From Streptomyces sp. Ag109_O5-10 (lineage in GTDB: Bacteria; Actinomycetota; Actinomycetes; Streptomycetales; Streptomycetaceae), in the NCBI RefSeq assembly GCF_900105755.1, contig NZ_FNTQ01000001.1:1798001-1862000 (forward strand): a stretch of 64,000 nt of DNA. The letters run 5' to 3'. Below, piece after piece: positions 36,932 through 45,609 of the stretch (within the stretch, counting starts at the first letter, position 1; every line of letters begins with the position of its first letter). Below the pieces are notes generated by a model, which did no database searches, had not been told where the DNA came from, and saw only the letters and a list, made by a program, of their open reading frames with translations. A program made the position numbers and the translations under genes.

Positions 36932-37543
36932 TTACGTCGATGACGGTCCCGGACCCGAGCGGTCCGGGAAGCACACGGCACGCGAGAACCCCGGCCTGTC
37001 GTCTGAGGTGCGGCCGGGGTCTCGGGCTGCTGTTGAGACTCTGGTGTGTCGGCCCGGCTCAGCCGGGAGAACCCTGCAGTGCGTCGGTCCGGTCGGCCGG
37101 GTGATGCCGGTGGCGGCCAGAATCCGCTCGGCCGAGACGCCGTTGTCATCCTGTACGGCCATGTCCATCGCGGCGTACGCGGGACCGGGACCGGTCCCCG
37201 GCGGGATCACCTGGAACAGGAAGTGGTCCTGGTCTCCACGGGTGACGATCACGATGTTGTCCCTCACGGCGGACCAGCCGATGCGGACCATGTGCCTGTC
37301 GACGAACAGATGGCCCGGGGTCTCGTCCCAGTCGCTCGCATCGAGGCCCACGCGGGCGATGGGGCCCAGGCGGGCCGTCAGCGCGGTGAGGAGACCCGAC
37401 AGCCGGCTCCTGAGGTCGCGTCTCCGCAGCCACCACGCGCCGTCGAACGTCCCCGTGCTCTTGGTCGTCTCCATCCGCAGGACCGGTGTGCCGGGAAGCA
37501 CCGGCTCGCCGCTGGTGTCCGCAAGGAGCCTGACGGTGTCCAT
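36932..37543 (-). CDS. DUF5994-family protein, 203 residues
   Basis: ATG at 37543 follows AAGGAGCCGCC. The domain signature is FDGAWWLRRRDLRSRLSGLL, then VGLDASDWDETPGHLFVDRH, VRIGWSAVRDNIVIVTRGDQ and DHFLFQVIPPGTG. DUF5994 proteins are small actinobacterial proteins of unknown function, often next to stress genes. The C-terminal 60 residues (after GVSAERILAATG) are Arg/Pro-rich and may be a read-through tail beyond the family boundary. It lies 14 bp before the SPFH gene and is probably co-transcribed with it. Confidence 0.75.
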   Translation of the reverse strand: MDTVRLLADTSGEPVLPGTPVLRMETTKSTGTFDGAWWLRRRDLRSRLSGLLTALTARLGPIARVGLDASDWDETPGHLFVDRHMVRIGWSAVRDNIVIVTRGDQDHFLFQVIPPGTGPGPAYAAMDMAVQDDNGVSAERILAATGITRPTGPTHCRVLPAEPGRHTRVSTAARDPGRTSDDRPGFSRAVCFPDRSGPGPSST

Positions 37544-37629
37544 GGCGGCTCCTTTCCCTCCCTCACGGGTGCGCCCGGCCCTTCCTCGGCCGGCTGCGGC
37601 CGTGCTGGCCACCAGGGTTCTCACGGCTC

Positions 37630-38049
37630 TCACCGCGCCGTCGGCGGAACGTATACGGCCGGGATCTGCGGGCGTGCTGCCGGATCGCGGACTTCGTGGT
37701 CTTCTTCGGAGTCCCAGGCCGTCTGCCCCGCCGGGTCGGCCTCCGACACTGTACGCAGGCGCGCCGCCTCCACCATCAGCCGGTCCACGTGCGAGGTGCG
37801 CAGGCAGTCTCTGCCGGCGGCCATCAGCCAGCGGGCCGAGACGGGCGTCGGCTGCACCCGCCCGCTCATGGGCACCGCACCCGGGGAGGCCGGCCAGTAC
37901 GGCTGGTTCGTCAGGCCCCCGGTGATCCGCCCCGACAGCAGATCGAGCACGGTCGTCGGCGAGGAACCGAGGGGAGTGAAGGGGATCCGGAGTGGCTTGG
38001 AGGAGGGCGTACTTCCGGGGATCGGCGTGGGGTAAACGGTCGCAGTCAT
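37630..38049 (-). CDS. Hypothetical DUF5994-related protein, 139 residues
   Basis: ATG at 38049 opens MTATVYPTPIPGSTPSSKPL, followed by GLTNQPYWPASPGAVPMSGR and VEAARLRTVSEADPAGQTAW. The YW and WLMAAGRD stretches faintly recall the DUF5994 neighbours, but the signature GAWW is missing. I do not recognise a family. It has its own weak ribosome site (GGAGCAGG) and sits 86 bp before the clear DUF5994 gene. A divergent spacer with GAAAGTGACAACGACATGGA precedes it. Confidence 0.5.
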   Translation of the reverse strand: MTATVYPTPIPGSTPSSKPLRIPFTPLGSSPTTVLDLLSGRITGGLTNQPYWPASPGAVPMSGRVQPTPVSARWLMAAGRDCLRTSHVDRLMVEAARLRTVSEADPAGQTAWDSEEDHEVRDPAARPQIPAVYVPPTAR

Positions 38050-38314
38050 GACGCGAACCCTGCTCCGGGCCGACCGGAACCGGCCCGGCGTGGTCAAATC
38101 GCCGAAAGTGACAACGACATGGAAGCCAGTGCACGAAATACCCTCGGTAACACCAGCGTACTCCGTCGACGGTCCGAGCGGACTCCCCCGTCCGGGCAGC
38201 GCAGCCGGCCAAGGACCGGGCACGTGGAGCCCGCCCGGCCGGGTCCGGTGACAACACACCCCCAGGCCCGCACCCGGGGTGCCGCGGACCCCGGGGGTGG
38301 TCCGGCGGCCACCG

Positions 38315-38752
38315 TCAACGAGCTGCGACTTCCAACCCCGCACTGTCCTTCAAATCGGTGGCCATACTCTCCATCAGCCGCCCGGCCTCCGCGTCCGTGG
38401 CGGCGGGCGGCACCACCAGCAGGTCACACCTGCCGCGGCCGGGCGCCAGCAGGCAGACGGCGGACGGGGAGTGCCGGGTGGTCGTCCGGCGCAGGCGTAC
38501 GACCTGGTTCGCGACGAGCAGCCGGTTCGGGAACGGGGACCATACGGTCTCGTCCACGAGGACGCTGGTGACCTGTCCCCAGGCGTGCGCCAGTCCGGCC
38601 AGCAGCCTGGGCAGTTCGGTCGCCAGATCGGGCGAGCGGGGCCACCATGCGCCGTCGATGCGCCGGGGCATGTGGCCCTGTGCCGGCTGGGACACCAGGC
38701 GCAGGCGGACGGCGGACAACGAGGAGAGCGGGGGCGGTGGGGCAAGTGTCAT
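38315..38752 (-). CDS. DUF5994-family protein, 145 residues
   Basis: ATG at 38752 follows AGGAG. It shows the full family signature: MPRRIDGAWWPRSPDLATEL, QVTSVLVDETVWSPFPNRLL and VRLRRTTTRHSPSAVCLLAP, ending with a C-terminal helix of about 20 residues (AEAGRLMESMATDLKDSAGL). Function unknown. It is 33 bp after the delta-9-type desaturase gene and probably in one transcript with it. Related proteins sit at 36932-37543 and, broken, at 49745-49975. Confidence 0.85.
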   Translation of the reverse strand: MTLAPPPPLSSLSAVRLRLVSQPAQGHMPRRIDGAWWPRSPDLATELPRLLAGLAHAWGQVTSVLVDETVWSPFPNRLLVANQVVRLRRTTTRHSPSAVCLLAPGRGRCDLLVVPPAATDAEAGRLMESMATDLKDSAGLEVAAR

Positions 38753-38785
38753 GAGAACTCCTGAACGGGATGCGGTCGCTCGGGT

Positions 38786-39787
38786 TCACGCGCGGCGGGC
38801 GGCGATACGGTCCGGGGTGGGCCAGCGCACGTCCCAGACCCAGCCGAGGCGTTCGAAGAAACGGATCACGGCGGCGGACGGGTCGAGCTGGCCGCGGTCG
38901 ACGCCGTGCCTGGCGCAGGTGGGGTCGGCATGGTGCAGGTTGTGCCAGCTCTCGCCGAACGAGAGCAGAGCCAGGGGCCACAGGTTGGTGGCGCGGTCGT
39001 GACGACGGGTACGGAAAGGCCGCTCACCGATCACATGGCAGAGGGAGTTCACGCTCCACGTGACGTGGTGGAGCAGAGCGATGCGGACAAGTCCCGCCCA
39101 CAGCAGGGCGGTCAGTGCGGACACCCAGCTGCCGCCGATCAGCCACCCCGCGGCGAAGGGCAGCGCGAGAGTGAGTACACACAGGGCCGGGAAGGCCCGG
39201 GACACGACCCGGATGTCACGGTCGGCCAGCAGATCGGGAGCGTAGCGCGCCGCGGACGTGGGGTCGTTGCGGAACAGCCAGCCGACGTGGGCATCCGCTA
39301 GTCCGCGTAACTGGCCGCATACAGAAGTGCCGTAGCGATACGGAGAGTGAGGATCGCCCGGCCGGTCGGTGAAGGCGTGGTGGCGGCGATGGATGGCGAC
39401 CCAGCCGATCACGTCACCCTGGAAGCTCATCGACCCGGCCACGGCGAGCGCGGTGCGCAGCGGCCGGACGGCCCGATAGCTGCCGTGGGTCAGGCCACGG
39501 TGGAAGCCGACCGTGACGCCGAGGCCCGTGACGGTGTAGAGCACCGCGGCGAGCAGGACATCGACGGGATGGATCAGGCGCCCCCACAGCAGCCATACGG
39601 CCAGGCTGAGTGCCAGGAACGGGAGGAAGACGATCAACGCCGTGATCGCCAGGGACAGCCGCTCGCTGCCGGTGCGCTCGGCAGCCGGTCCCTCGCGCGG
39701 GAAGGCCGCCCTCCCGTCGTACTCCGGGGACGGCGGGGCGCCTTCCGGCGGGACGGCGGACGGGGAACGGAGGATATGGAGAGACAT
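38786..39787 (-). CDS. Acyl-CoA (delta-9-type) desaturase
   Basis: ATG at 39787 follows AAGGA and gives a 333-residue protein with the three histidine boxes of the stearoyl-CoA desaturase class: HRGLTH near residue 118, HRRHHAFTD near 155 and HNLHHAD near 292. Four to five membrane helices surround them. It likely oxidises saturated acyl-CoA or acyl-lipid at carbon 9 and needs an electron donor, which is not encoded next to it. It differs from the two desaturase copies in the inverted repeat, which belong to another subfamily. Together they would give broad control of membrane unsaturation. Confidence 0.92.
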   Translation of the reverse strand: MSLHILRSPSAVPPEGAPPSPEYDGRAAFPREGPAAERTGSERLSLAITALIVFLPFLALSLAVWLLWGRLIHPVDVLLAAVLYTVTGLGVTVGFHRGLTHGSYRAVRPLRTALAVAGSMSFQGDVIGWVAIHRRHHAFTDRPGDPHSPYRYGTSVCGQLRGLADAHVGWLFRNDPTSAARYAPDLLADRDIRVVSRAFPALCVLTLALPFAAGWLIGGSWVSALTALLWAGLVRIALLHHVTWSVNSLCHVIGERPFRTRRHDRATNLWPLALLSFGESWHNLHHADPTCARHGVDRGQLDPSAAVIRFFERLGWVWDVRWPTPDRIAARRA

Positions 39788-40804
39788 GCGCGGTCCTTGA
39801 CCTCGGTGACGACAGTGCGGCCGGGGTCTTGGGCTGCGCCTCTTGGACGGTGGGTGCGCAACGGCATCGCAGAGAGCGGATGCGAGTCGCACGGACGGTG
39901 GATACGGGAGCTACGCGGGTTTGGACTGGCTAGGACGTGCAGAGTGGGCGGCGGGGCCGTCAGGCGGTCTCGCCCTGGCGGGTGCTGTCGGCAGGCGGTC
40001 CGGTGGAGTCGAGCCAAGAGCCGAGCGGACCGCCGGCGCGCGAGGCGCCCAGTGTGAGGTGCAGTCACGTCCCCGCTCCTGAGGGGCCGCGACGAGGACG
40101 AGACCGGTCCGAACACCGGCGTACGACGCGCCCTCCAGTTGTCAGCGTACTCCTGCCGCTCGGGACAGCCGCTCCGGCGCATCTTTGTGATGCGGTGCCC
40201 GCCGAAACCACCGGCCGATGCCCGATGGCGGGATGACGGGTTGGTCAATCATGAACTGCTCCCGGGACGAGGAAGCGAATCCGCGACCAGTCACACTGCT
40301 GACCTTGCCGTGTCTCGTGTGGCAGCCCGGGGAGTCCCACGGACAGACCGGCTGCGACGACAACGGAGGTGGGCGGCGGGGCCGTCAGGTCGCCCTGGTC
40401 GGTGAGATCGGCGGGCGCGGGCATCTGCGCCACCTGCCAACAGCCCCTACCCAGCAGGACATATACGGCACCAGGACCGAGACAGACCTAACGGAGTCCT
40501 ACTAGGCGGCTTGTGCGAAAGCGGCTGCCCCAAACGCACTCTGGCCTGTGGCTATGGTGGGCCGGGTCTTTGGGGAGGGCCGGACACTTTCGTGTAAGTC
40601 ACCAACGGTGCCCCCGCTGGCGATCCGACCATGACCCAGCTCCGAAGGTACAAGCGGCTCCAAGAGGCTCCCGGACCTCGGCGCCTGCCGGTCACGTTGT
40701 GATGGTCCTCGGAGGTGGCGAAGTGCAGGGCGGTCAGGCCGAGATCTGTCCACGGCGTCCAGGCAGGCCGGCGGCGAGAGCCCGACGGCACCTGCGGCGG
40801 CATC
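39788..40804. other. 1-kb stretch without recognised genes
   Basis: Frames here are short or Arg/Pro-rich. A 20-base string (GTGGGCGGCGGGGCCGTCAG) occurs twice, near 39946 and 40370, perhaps as part of a degraded duplicate. I see nothing else interpretable, and no promoter motif I can defend for the desaturase gene. Confidence 0.4.
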
Positions 40805-40940
40805 GAGGTAAAACACTTGGAGTGTTCCTGACGAATACGAAAGCGCGGTGTGGGAGGGTCACAGCGGACATGCTCGGTTAACTGGCCGGCCTCGGACTGG
40901 AGTGGGCCGGGTCGGGCACGGGCTATCCAGGTGGGCCGTC
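40805..40940 (+). pseudogene. Helicase-associated domain remnant
   Basis: The plus strand reads KTLGVFLTNTKARCGRVTAD, then after a frame change LAGLGLEWA. This looks like the helicase-associated repeat of large Streptomyces helicases (VFLSNTKARRDRLTADQL, then LGLEWA). No helicase core is visible. The next 200 bases (to 41150) hold only an unidentified minus-strand frame. Confidence 0.45.
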
Positions 40941-41154
40941 ATCAGGTGACGGCCCACCTTGTGGGATCGAGCGGCAGATGTTCAGCTCGCTGGGAGGGCG
41001 GGGCTTCGCTCGTCGAGGGCCGGGGCGCCTGCCACACGTGGACGGAGCGCAACCGTCTGATCGAACTCGGCCGCAAGGTCAATGGCGCCGTGGGCTGGAA
41101 CCTGGGGTCCAAGCAGGTCTCCAATGGCCTGGGCTGCACGAGCGAGTAGCGCTG

Positions 41155-42615
41155 CTACGTGCGCGAGTCCTGGGAGCGCTCCTGAGCCTGCCAGGTCGGG
41201 CGGCCCCCCAGGTGGCGCAGTGCTGATGCCGCCGCCCCGGCGCCGCACATGCCGTGCACCCCAGGGCCGGGTGGGGTGGCCGCTGAGCACAGGAACACTC
41301 CGGGCAGGCCAGTGGCGTACGGGTCCAGCGCCGGGCGGGCGCCCAGGAGGAGCTGGGAGACTGTCTTCGCTCCGGTGAGGATGTCGCCGCCGGTGAAGTT
41401 GGGGTTGGCCGCTGCGAAGTCGGCGGGGCGGGTGACGTGTCGGCCCACGATTCGTTCGTGTACGCCGGGGGCGAAGCGTTCGAGCTGTCGGAGGATCGCC
41501 TCCGTGGCATCGCCGTCGTAGCCGTGCGGGACCTGGGCGTACGTCCAGACGGGGTGGACGTCGCCGACCGATCGGGAGGGGTCGGCAAGGTACTGCTGGC
41601 CGACCAGGACAAAGGGCCGCTCGGGCATCCGGCCCTGCGTCACGTCCCGTTCCGTCCGGGCCACTTCGGCGAGCGGGCCGCCGAGGTGCACGGTCCCGGC
41701 CCGTCGCGCCCGCTCGTCCCTCCAAGGCACGCCGCCCTCGACGGCCAGGTCCACCTTGAAGACGCCAGGGCCACGGCGGAAACGCCGGTACGCGCGCGTC
41801 ACGCGGGCGGGCAGCCTGTCGCCGTAGAGGCCGGCCACCTGACCGGGGTCGAGGTCGAGCAGCGTCACGTCAGCGGGCGGGATCTGCCGCCGGGCGGTGA
41901 TCGGCACGCCGGTCTCGATCGTGCCGCCGGCGGCGAGGAGAGCCGCGGCCATGCTGCGGGCGATGGACTGCGAGCCGCCCTCGGCGACGGCCCACCCGGC
42001 GGCGTGGCCGGAGGTGAGGATGCCTAGCCCGATCGCCGAGACGAGCGGGTCCCAGAACGGCCGGAACGCGTGCGCCGCCACCCCGGCCCACAGAGCCTGG
42101 GCCTGCCGGGTCCGGAAGAGGCGCGCGAGGATCGCGGGAGGCAGCACGGCCGGGAGGCCGAACCGGGCGAGCAGCAGCGGGTGCGCCGGGATCCGCAGCA
42201 GCGGACCCATCACGTCGTGCGCGAGGGCGTCCCAGCGCCGCACCAAGGGCTCCACCAGAGCCAGGTAGCGGCGGCCGTCCGGGCCGAGCCCGGCGGCGGT
42301 CTCCGTGACGGAGCGCAGCAGGACCCCGGCCGTCCCGTCGTCCAGCGGGTGCACACAGTCGATCTCCGGCAGCCGCCAGCGCAGCCCGTGGCGTTCGAGG
42401 CCGAGGGCCCGGAGCGCGGGCGAGGTGACGGCCATGGGGTGGATGGCCGAACAGTGGTCGTGCAGCAGGCCGGGCAGGATCGCCTCGTGGCTGCGCGTGC
42501 CGCCGCCGACCTCGTCGGCGGCCTCCAGCAGCGTGACGTCCAGGCCGTCCCGCGCGAGGAGGGCCGCAGCGGCGAGCCCGTTGGGCCCGCCACCGACGAC
42601 GACCGCGGTCGTCAT
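41155..42615 (-). CDS. FAD-dependent oxidoreductase, phytoene-desaturase-like
   Basis: ATG at 42615 overlaps the stop of a small upstream frame (ATGA). The 486-residue protein begins TTAVVVGGGPNGLAAAALLA, the FAD-binding Rossmann loop (GGGxxG), with LLEAADEVGGGTRS at the end of the second strand. The C-terminal FAD segment reads GLPGVFLCSAATPPGPGVHG. Overall it matches NAD(P)/FAD-dependent oxidoreductases of the phytoene dehydrogenase/CrtI-like group. A carotenoid substrate is not implied: no phytoene synthase or other crt gene is near. The substrate is unknown. Confidence 0.88.
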   Translation of the reverse strand: MTTAVVVGGGPNGLAAAALLARDGLDVTLLEAADEVGGGTRSHEAILPGLLHDHCSAIHPMAVTSPALRALGLERHGLRWRLPEIDCVHPLDDGTAGVLLRSVTETAAGLGPDGRRYLALVEPLVRRWDALAHDVMGPLLRIPAHPLLLARFGLPAVLPPAILARLFRTRQAQALWAGVAAHAFRPFWDPLVSAIGLGILTSGHAAGWAVAEGGSQSIARSMAAALLAAGGTIETGVPITARRQIPPADVTLLDLDPGQVAGLYGDRLPARVTRAYRRFRRGPGVFKVDLAVEGGVPWRDERARRAGTVHLGGPLAEVARTERDVTQGRMPERPFVLVGQQYLADPSRSVGDVHPVWTYAQVPHGYDGDATEAILRQLERFAPGVHERIVGRHVTRPADFAAANPNFTGGDILTGAKTVSQLLLGARPALDPYATGLPGVFLCSAATPPGPGVHGMCGAGAAASALRHLGGRPTWQAQERSQDSRT

Positions 42616-42824
42616 GACGCCAACCCCATGCGCGGAACGCCGGACGCCGAGCGTTGCGCATGACGAGACACGGCACCGCACACGGGACAGTCCGGGCCAT
42701 CGATGGGCCCGGGCTGCCGGGTCACCATGTCGCCCACCGTGACCTGGCCTTGTCCGAGCAGGCCAAGGGCGGCGTCGTGGATCTCATACGCCACAGTCTG
42801 CCGGTGGATGGGCTGCCCTTCCAA
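42612..42824 (-). CDS. Small CxxC protein coupled to the FAD oxidoreductase
   Basis: This 70-residue frame ends in TGA overlapping the ATG of the oxidoreductase, so translational coupling is likely. It reads TVAYEIHDAALGLLGQGQVT and has a CPVC motif near residue 46, typical of a zinc ribbon or redox pair. The start is uncertain: TTG at 42824 or the GTG codon at residue 11. I recognise no family. It may be an accessory or electron-carrying peptide for the oxidoreductase, or a small regulator. Confidence 0.5.
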   Translation of the reverse strand: MEGQPIHRQTVAYEIHDAALGLLGQGQVTVGDMVTRQPGPIDGPDCPVCGAVSRHAQRSASGVPRMGLAS

Positions 42825-42908
42825 ATATCACTAACGTCAGCCGTGATCTTTTTCCTCGGTGCTTCCATGAGCCGAGGGCCTTGGTGGGTCAGGGCGATCC
42901 TTGCCGGT

Positions 42909-42930
42909 GACCTGGTCAACCGACCAGGTC
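42909..42930 (-). terminator. Hairpin after a small minus-strand frame
   Basis: GACCTGGT, six bases, ACCAGGTC: a perfect 8-bp stem that can be extended with a bulge (GGTGA against TCACC). It begins two bases after the TGA at 42932-42934 on the minus strand, where a terminator would be expected. Confidence 0.45.
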
Positions 42931-42931
42931 C

Positions 42932-43018
42932 TCACCGAAAGATGGGATTGCGGGGAAGGACCGCTCCTGTGACACGCAGAGGTCGGTTCCCTTCCCTGGC
43001 CTCACGCAAAGCCTTCAT
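42932..43018 (-). CDS. Possible 28-residue peptide gene
   Basis: ATG at 43018 follows GAGGAGATC and encodes MKALREAREGNRPLRVTGAV plus eight more residues. The same frame is open further upstream to about 43093 with good coding character (NEQLRDSLRRRFVSLAERKE), but without a usual start codon, so this may be the tail of a truncated longer protein. The hairpin right after the stop argues for a real transcript. No family is recognised. Confidence 0.3.
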   Translation of the reverse strand: MKALREAREGNRPLRVTGAVLPRNPIFR

Positions 43019-43420
43019 GATCTCCTCGCTGTACTCCTTCCGCTCCGCCAGTGATACGAATCTCCTCCGGAGAGAATCGCGGAGCTGCTCATTTACTCAA
43101 CACGCCGGTGAGGCCCCGGGTGTCGGATGGGGGCGGCATCGACCGAGGGGCTACGGATGCATGAATTTCCTTGCTGCCTGAGCTGACCTGGGAAGCGGCG
43201 TCACCGCGTCACCCGTCTCGGCTACGCAGGAAAGACCATTCAGCCTATTAAAAATCTTCTGAGTATTTGTGATCGGCTCGCCAAGCTGGGCGAAAGCATG
43301 CGCATGAGTTGCAAGTTGCGGCATGCGCCTGCGTAATATTCCAGGCGAAGAGACAGGCGATTCAGTGTGACGGAGAACCGCCAAATACGTCTCCATCCCC
43401 TCACAGGAGCTGGCCCTTCG

Positions 43421-44707
43421 ATGACGCCCCATTTCCCTGTCGCGCCTCTGCGGCGCACTTTGTCGGTATGGATCGCGGCGGTACTTGCCGTGGTGATCTC
43501 CGCTGTCGTAGTCGCTGTGTCGCCGACGCAGGCAAGTGCCCTCGCCACGTTTGTAGATCTGGGCAGGGCGGACAGCTTCGCAGTACTGGCCGGTTCGGCC
43601 ACCACCAACACCGGCCCCTCGGTGATCACCGGGGACGTCGGAGTGTCTCCGGGCACGTCCATCACCGGATACGGGCCGCCCGCCGTGGTGAACGGGACCC
43701 AGCACTCTGCGGACACTGTGGCCCAGGACGCCCAGACCGACCTGATCACGGCGTACGACGACGCTGCCGGGCAGCCCTCCGACGGGGCACTTCCCCCGGA
43801 CGCCGGTGGCCTGGAACTGGATCCGGGCGTCTACACGGCCTCCACCACTCTCGGGCTCACCGGTACCCTCACCCTGAATGCCCATGGGGACCCCAACGCC
43901 GTCTGGGTGTTCCAGATCGGTTCGGGTCTGACGACGGCGTCCGGCAGCAGCGTGTCCCTCATCAACGGCGCCTCGCCGTGCAATGTGTTCTGGAAGGTCG
44001 GTAGTTCGGCCACTCTTGGCACCAGCACCGCCTTCGTGGGCAACATCCTGGCCATGACCTCGATCACTGCCACCACGAGCGCGACCATCGAGGGACGGGC
44101 GCTGGCCCGTAACGGTGCCGTGACGCTGGACACCAACACGATCACCCGGCCGCAGTGCGCGACCGGCACCACGGGTGCCACCACGACGGCCGGCACCACC
44201 GGTGCCACGACCACCGGCACCACCGGCGCCACCACCACCGGCACCACCGGCGCCACCACCACCGGCACCACCGGCGCCACCACCACCGGCACCACCGGCG
44301 CCACCACCACCGGCACCACCGGCGCCACCACCACCGGCACCACCGGCGCCACCACCACCGGCACCACCGGCGCCACCACCACCGGCACCACCGGCGCCAC
44401 CACCACCGGCACCACCGGCGCCACCACCACCGGCACCACCGGCGCCACCACCACCGGCACCACCGGCGCCACCACCACCGGCACCACCGGCACCACCGGC
44501 GCCACCACCACCGGCACCACCGGCGCCACCACCACCGGCACCACCGGCGCCACCACCACCGGCACCACCGGTGGTACCACCACCGGCACCACCGGTGGTA
44601 CCTCCGGTGGGAACGGCCATGGCTGCAAACCCGAACACAACGGGTACGGCGACGAGTATGGCGACAAGCCCGGCCAGGACGACAGCTACGGCTGTGACCC
44701 TGCCTAG
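43421..44707 (+). CDS. Secreted DUF3494 (ice-binding-like) protein with Gly/Thr repeat tail
   Basis: ATG at 43421 follows AGGAG; a longer in-frame start exists at 43367. The 428-residue protein begins with a signal peptide ([20 protein letters not shown], cleavage near QASA). Residues about 40-240 form a DUF3494 beta-solenoid: [38 protein letters not shown] and [20 protein letters not shown]. Then comes about 145 residues of an 8-residue repeat GTTGATTT and a charged C-terminal cap with two cysteines (HGCKPEHN and SYGCDPA). The domain binds ice or surfaces, or acts as an adhesin. Gene context with the DUF5819/HTTM pair is discussed in the findings. Confidence 0.85.
   Translation: MTPHFPVAPLRRTLSVWIAAVLAVVISAVVVAVSPTQASALATFVDLGRADSFAVLAGSATTNTGPSVITGDVGVSPGTSITGYGPPAVVNGTQHSADTVAQDAQTDLITAYDDAAGQPSDGALPPDAGGLELDPGVYTASTTLGLTGTLTLNAHGDPNAVWVFQIGSGLTTASGSSVSLINGASPCNVFWKVGSSATLGTSTAFVGNILAMTSITATTSATIEGRALARNGAVTLDTNTITRPQCATGTTGATTTAGTTGATTTGTTGATTTGTTGATTTGTTGATTTGTTGATTTGTTGATTTGTTGATTTGTTGATTTGTTGATTTGTTGATTTGTTGATTTGTTGATTTGTTGTTGATTTGTTGATTTGTTGATTTGTTGGTTTGTTGGTSGGNGHGCKPEHNGYGDEYGDKPGQDDSYGCDPA
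44164..44600 (+). repeat. 24-bp tandem repeat array
   Basis: The unit GGCACCACCGGCGCCACCAC plus CACC (24 bp, 8 codons GTTGATTT) recurs about 17-18 times in frame inside the DUF3494 gene. Copies are nearly identical, with a 9-base shorter unit near 44486-44500 (GTTGTTG) and variant units at both ends. The array keeps all six frames open, which produces long meaningless antisense frames. Such arrays vary in copy number by slippage. Confidence 0.92.
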
Positions 44708-44841
44708 CATGCGCGACCCACTCCAGCGTGGGTGACTGCTCGCAGGCAGCCACCCACGTGCGCGGGTTAGGACGGGTGGCGTGCGGCGCGGATCGTCATC
44801 GATTCCGCCGCACGCCGCAGGCGGAAACTCAGGAGAACCAG

Positions 44842-45609
44842 GTGCGAGAAGTCGGGACGGAAAGACCGGATAGAGCCGTCCGGGGTGGCATTGCGTCAGC
44901 AGATGCTGACGAATCGGACCAGGCGGGCGCCAGGCCGACCGTACAGAGAGGGAGCGGGAGACCGACTGCGTTCCCAGCGTCTTCAGAGCCGCCCGTCGTC
45001 CTGAAGGCCGGAGTACAAGTCGCCGTGGTCCTGTGCCTGGCGGCGGCCCTGGTGCATGTGCTCCTGGTGTTCCTGCAGGTGGCACCGCCGAATCCCGTCT
45101 CCCGGCAGTACAGTCGGCAGGTCAACGCCTGGGTCTTCCCGTTGTTCGAGCAGAACTGGCGGCTCTTCGCCCCGGACCCGGAGTCGGTCAACCGGCAGAT
45201 TTCGGCAAGGACCATGCACACCGCCCCGGACGGCACCGCCGTAGTCAGCGGCTGGTTCGACCTCACCGCCATCGACACAGCCGCGGTGAAACACGATCCC
45301 TTCCCGAGCCACACAGCACAGAACATGCTGCGCCGGGCCTGGACTTCCTACGTCGAAACACACGGCGGCGACGACCATCCGCGCTCACAACGCGCTCTGA
45401 TGATCCAACAATACCTGCGCAACATCGCAGCGGATCGCGTCGCCGCACATCGCCACAGCGCATTCGAGTCCATCCAACTGCGGGTGGTCACCCTGCCCAT
45501 CACCGCGCCGCCCGCAGCGGGCGGCCCCGGTCCCGGCACGGCCCCACCACGGCCCACCGACACCCGTTACCTGCCCTGGTGGAAGGCGGCCCGCCATGCA
45601 ACAGGCTGA
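44842..45609 (+). CDS. DUF5819-family membrane-anchored protein
   Basis: GTG at 44842 follows AGGAGAACCAG. The 255-residue product has a 50-residue disordered N-terminus, one membrane helix (AGVQVAVVLCLAAALVHVLL, about residues 55-78) and an outside domain with the family signature FEQNWRLFAPDPESVNRQIS. DUF5819 genes typically sit directly before an HTTM gene, as here: the stop lies 14 bases inside the HTTM frame. The arrangement recalls SdpA, the helper of SdpB, in Bacillus SDP toxin maturation (analogy, not homology I can prove). Confidence 0.8.
   Translation: MREVGTERPDRAVRGGIASADADESDQAGARPTVQRGSGRPTAFPASSEPPVVLKAGVQVAVVLCLAAALVHVLLVFLQVAPPNPVSRQYSRQVNAWVFPLFEQNWRLFAPDPESVNRQISARTMHTAPDGTAVVSGWFDLTAIDTAAVKHDPFPSHTAQNMLRRAWTSYVETHGGDDHPRSQRALMIQQYLRNIAADRVAAHRHSAFESIQLRVVTLPITAPPAAGGPGPGTAPPRPTDTRYLPWWKAARHATG

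Noticed and set aside
39946..40390. 20-base string GTGGGCGGCGGGGCCGTCAG present twice
   Set aside because: Too short and too GC-rich to call an element; the flanks do not align well.
41155..42615. Carotenoid biosynthesis locus
   Set aside because: The oxidoreductase resembles phytoene desaturases only at family level, and no other carotenoid gene is near.
44164..44600. Regular repeats resembling a CRISPR array
   Set aside because: Units are directly abutting with no spacers, in frame with a coding gene, and no cas genes occur.
43151..45085. 644-residue minus-strand frame with Gly-rich repeats, and proline- or histidine-rich frames on both strands over the same array
   Set aside because: These are antisense or shifted readings of the 24-bp repeat, which has no stops in any frame. 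The DUF3494 frame has the signal peptide, ribosome site and family core.
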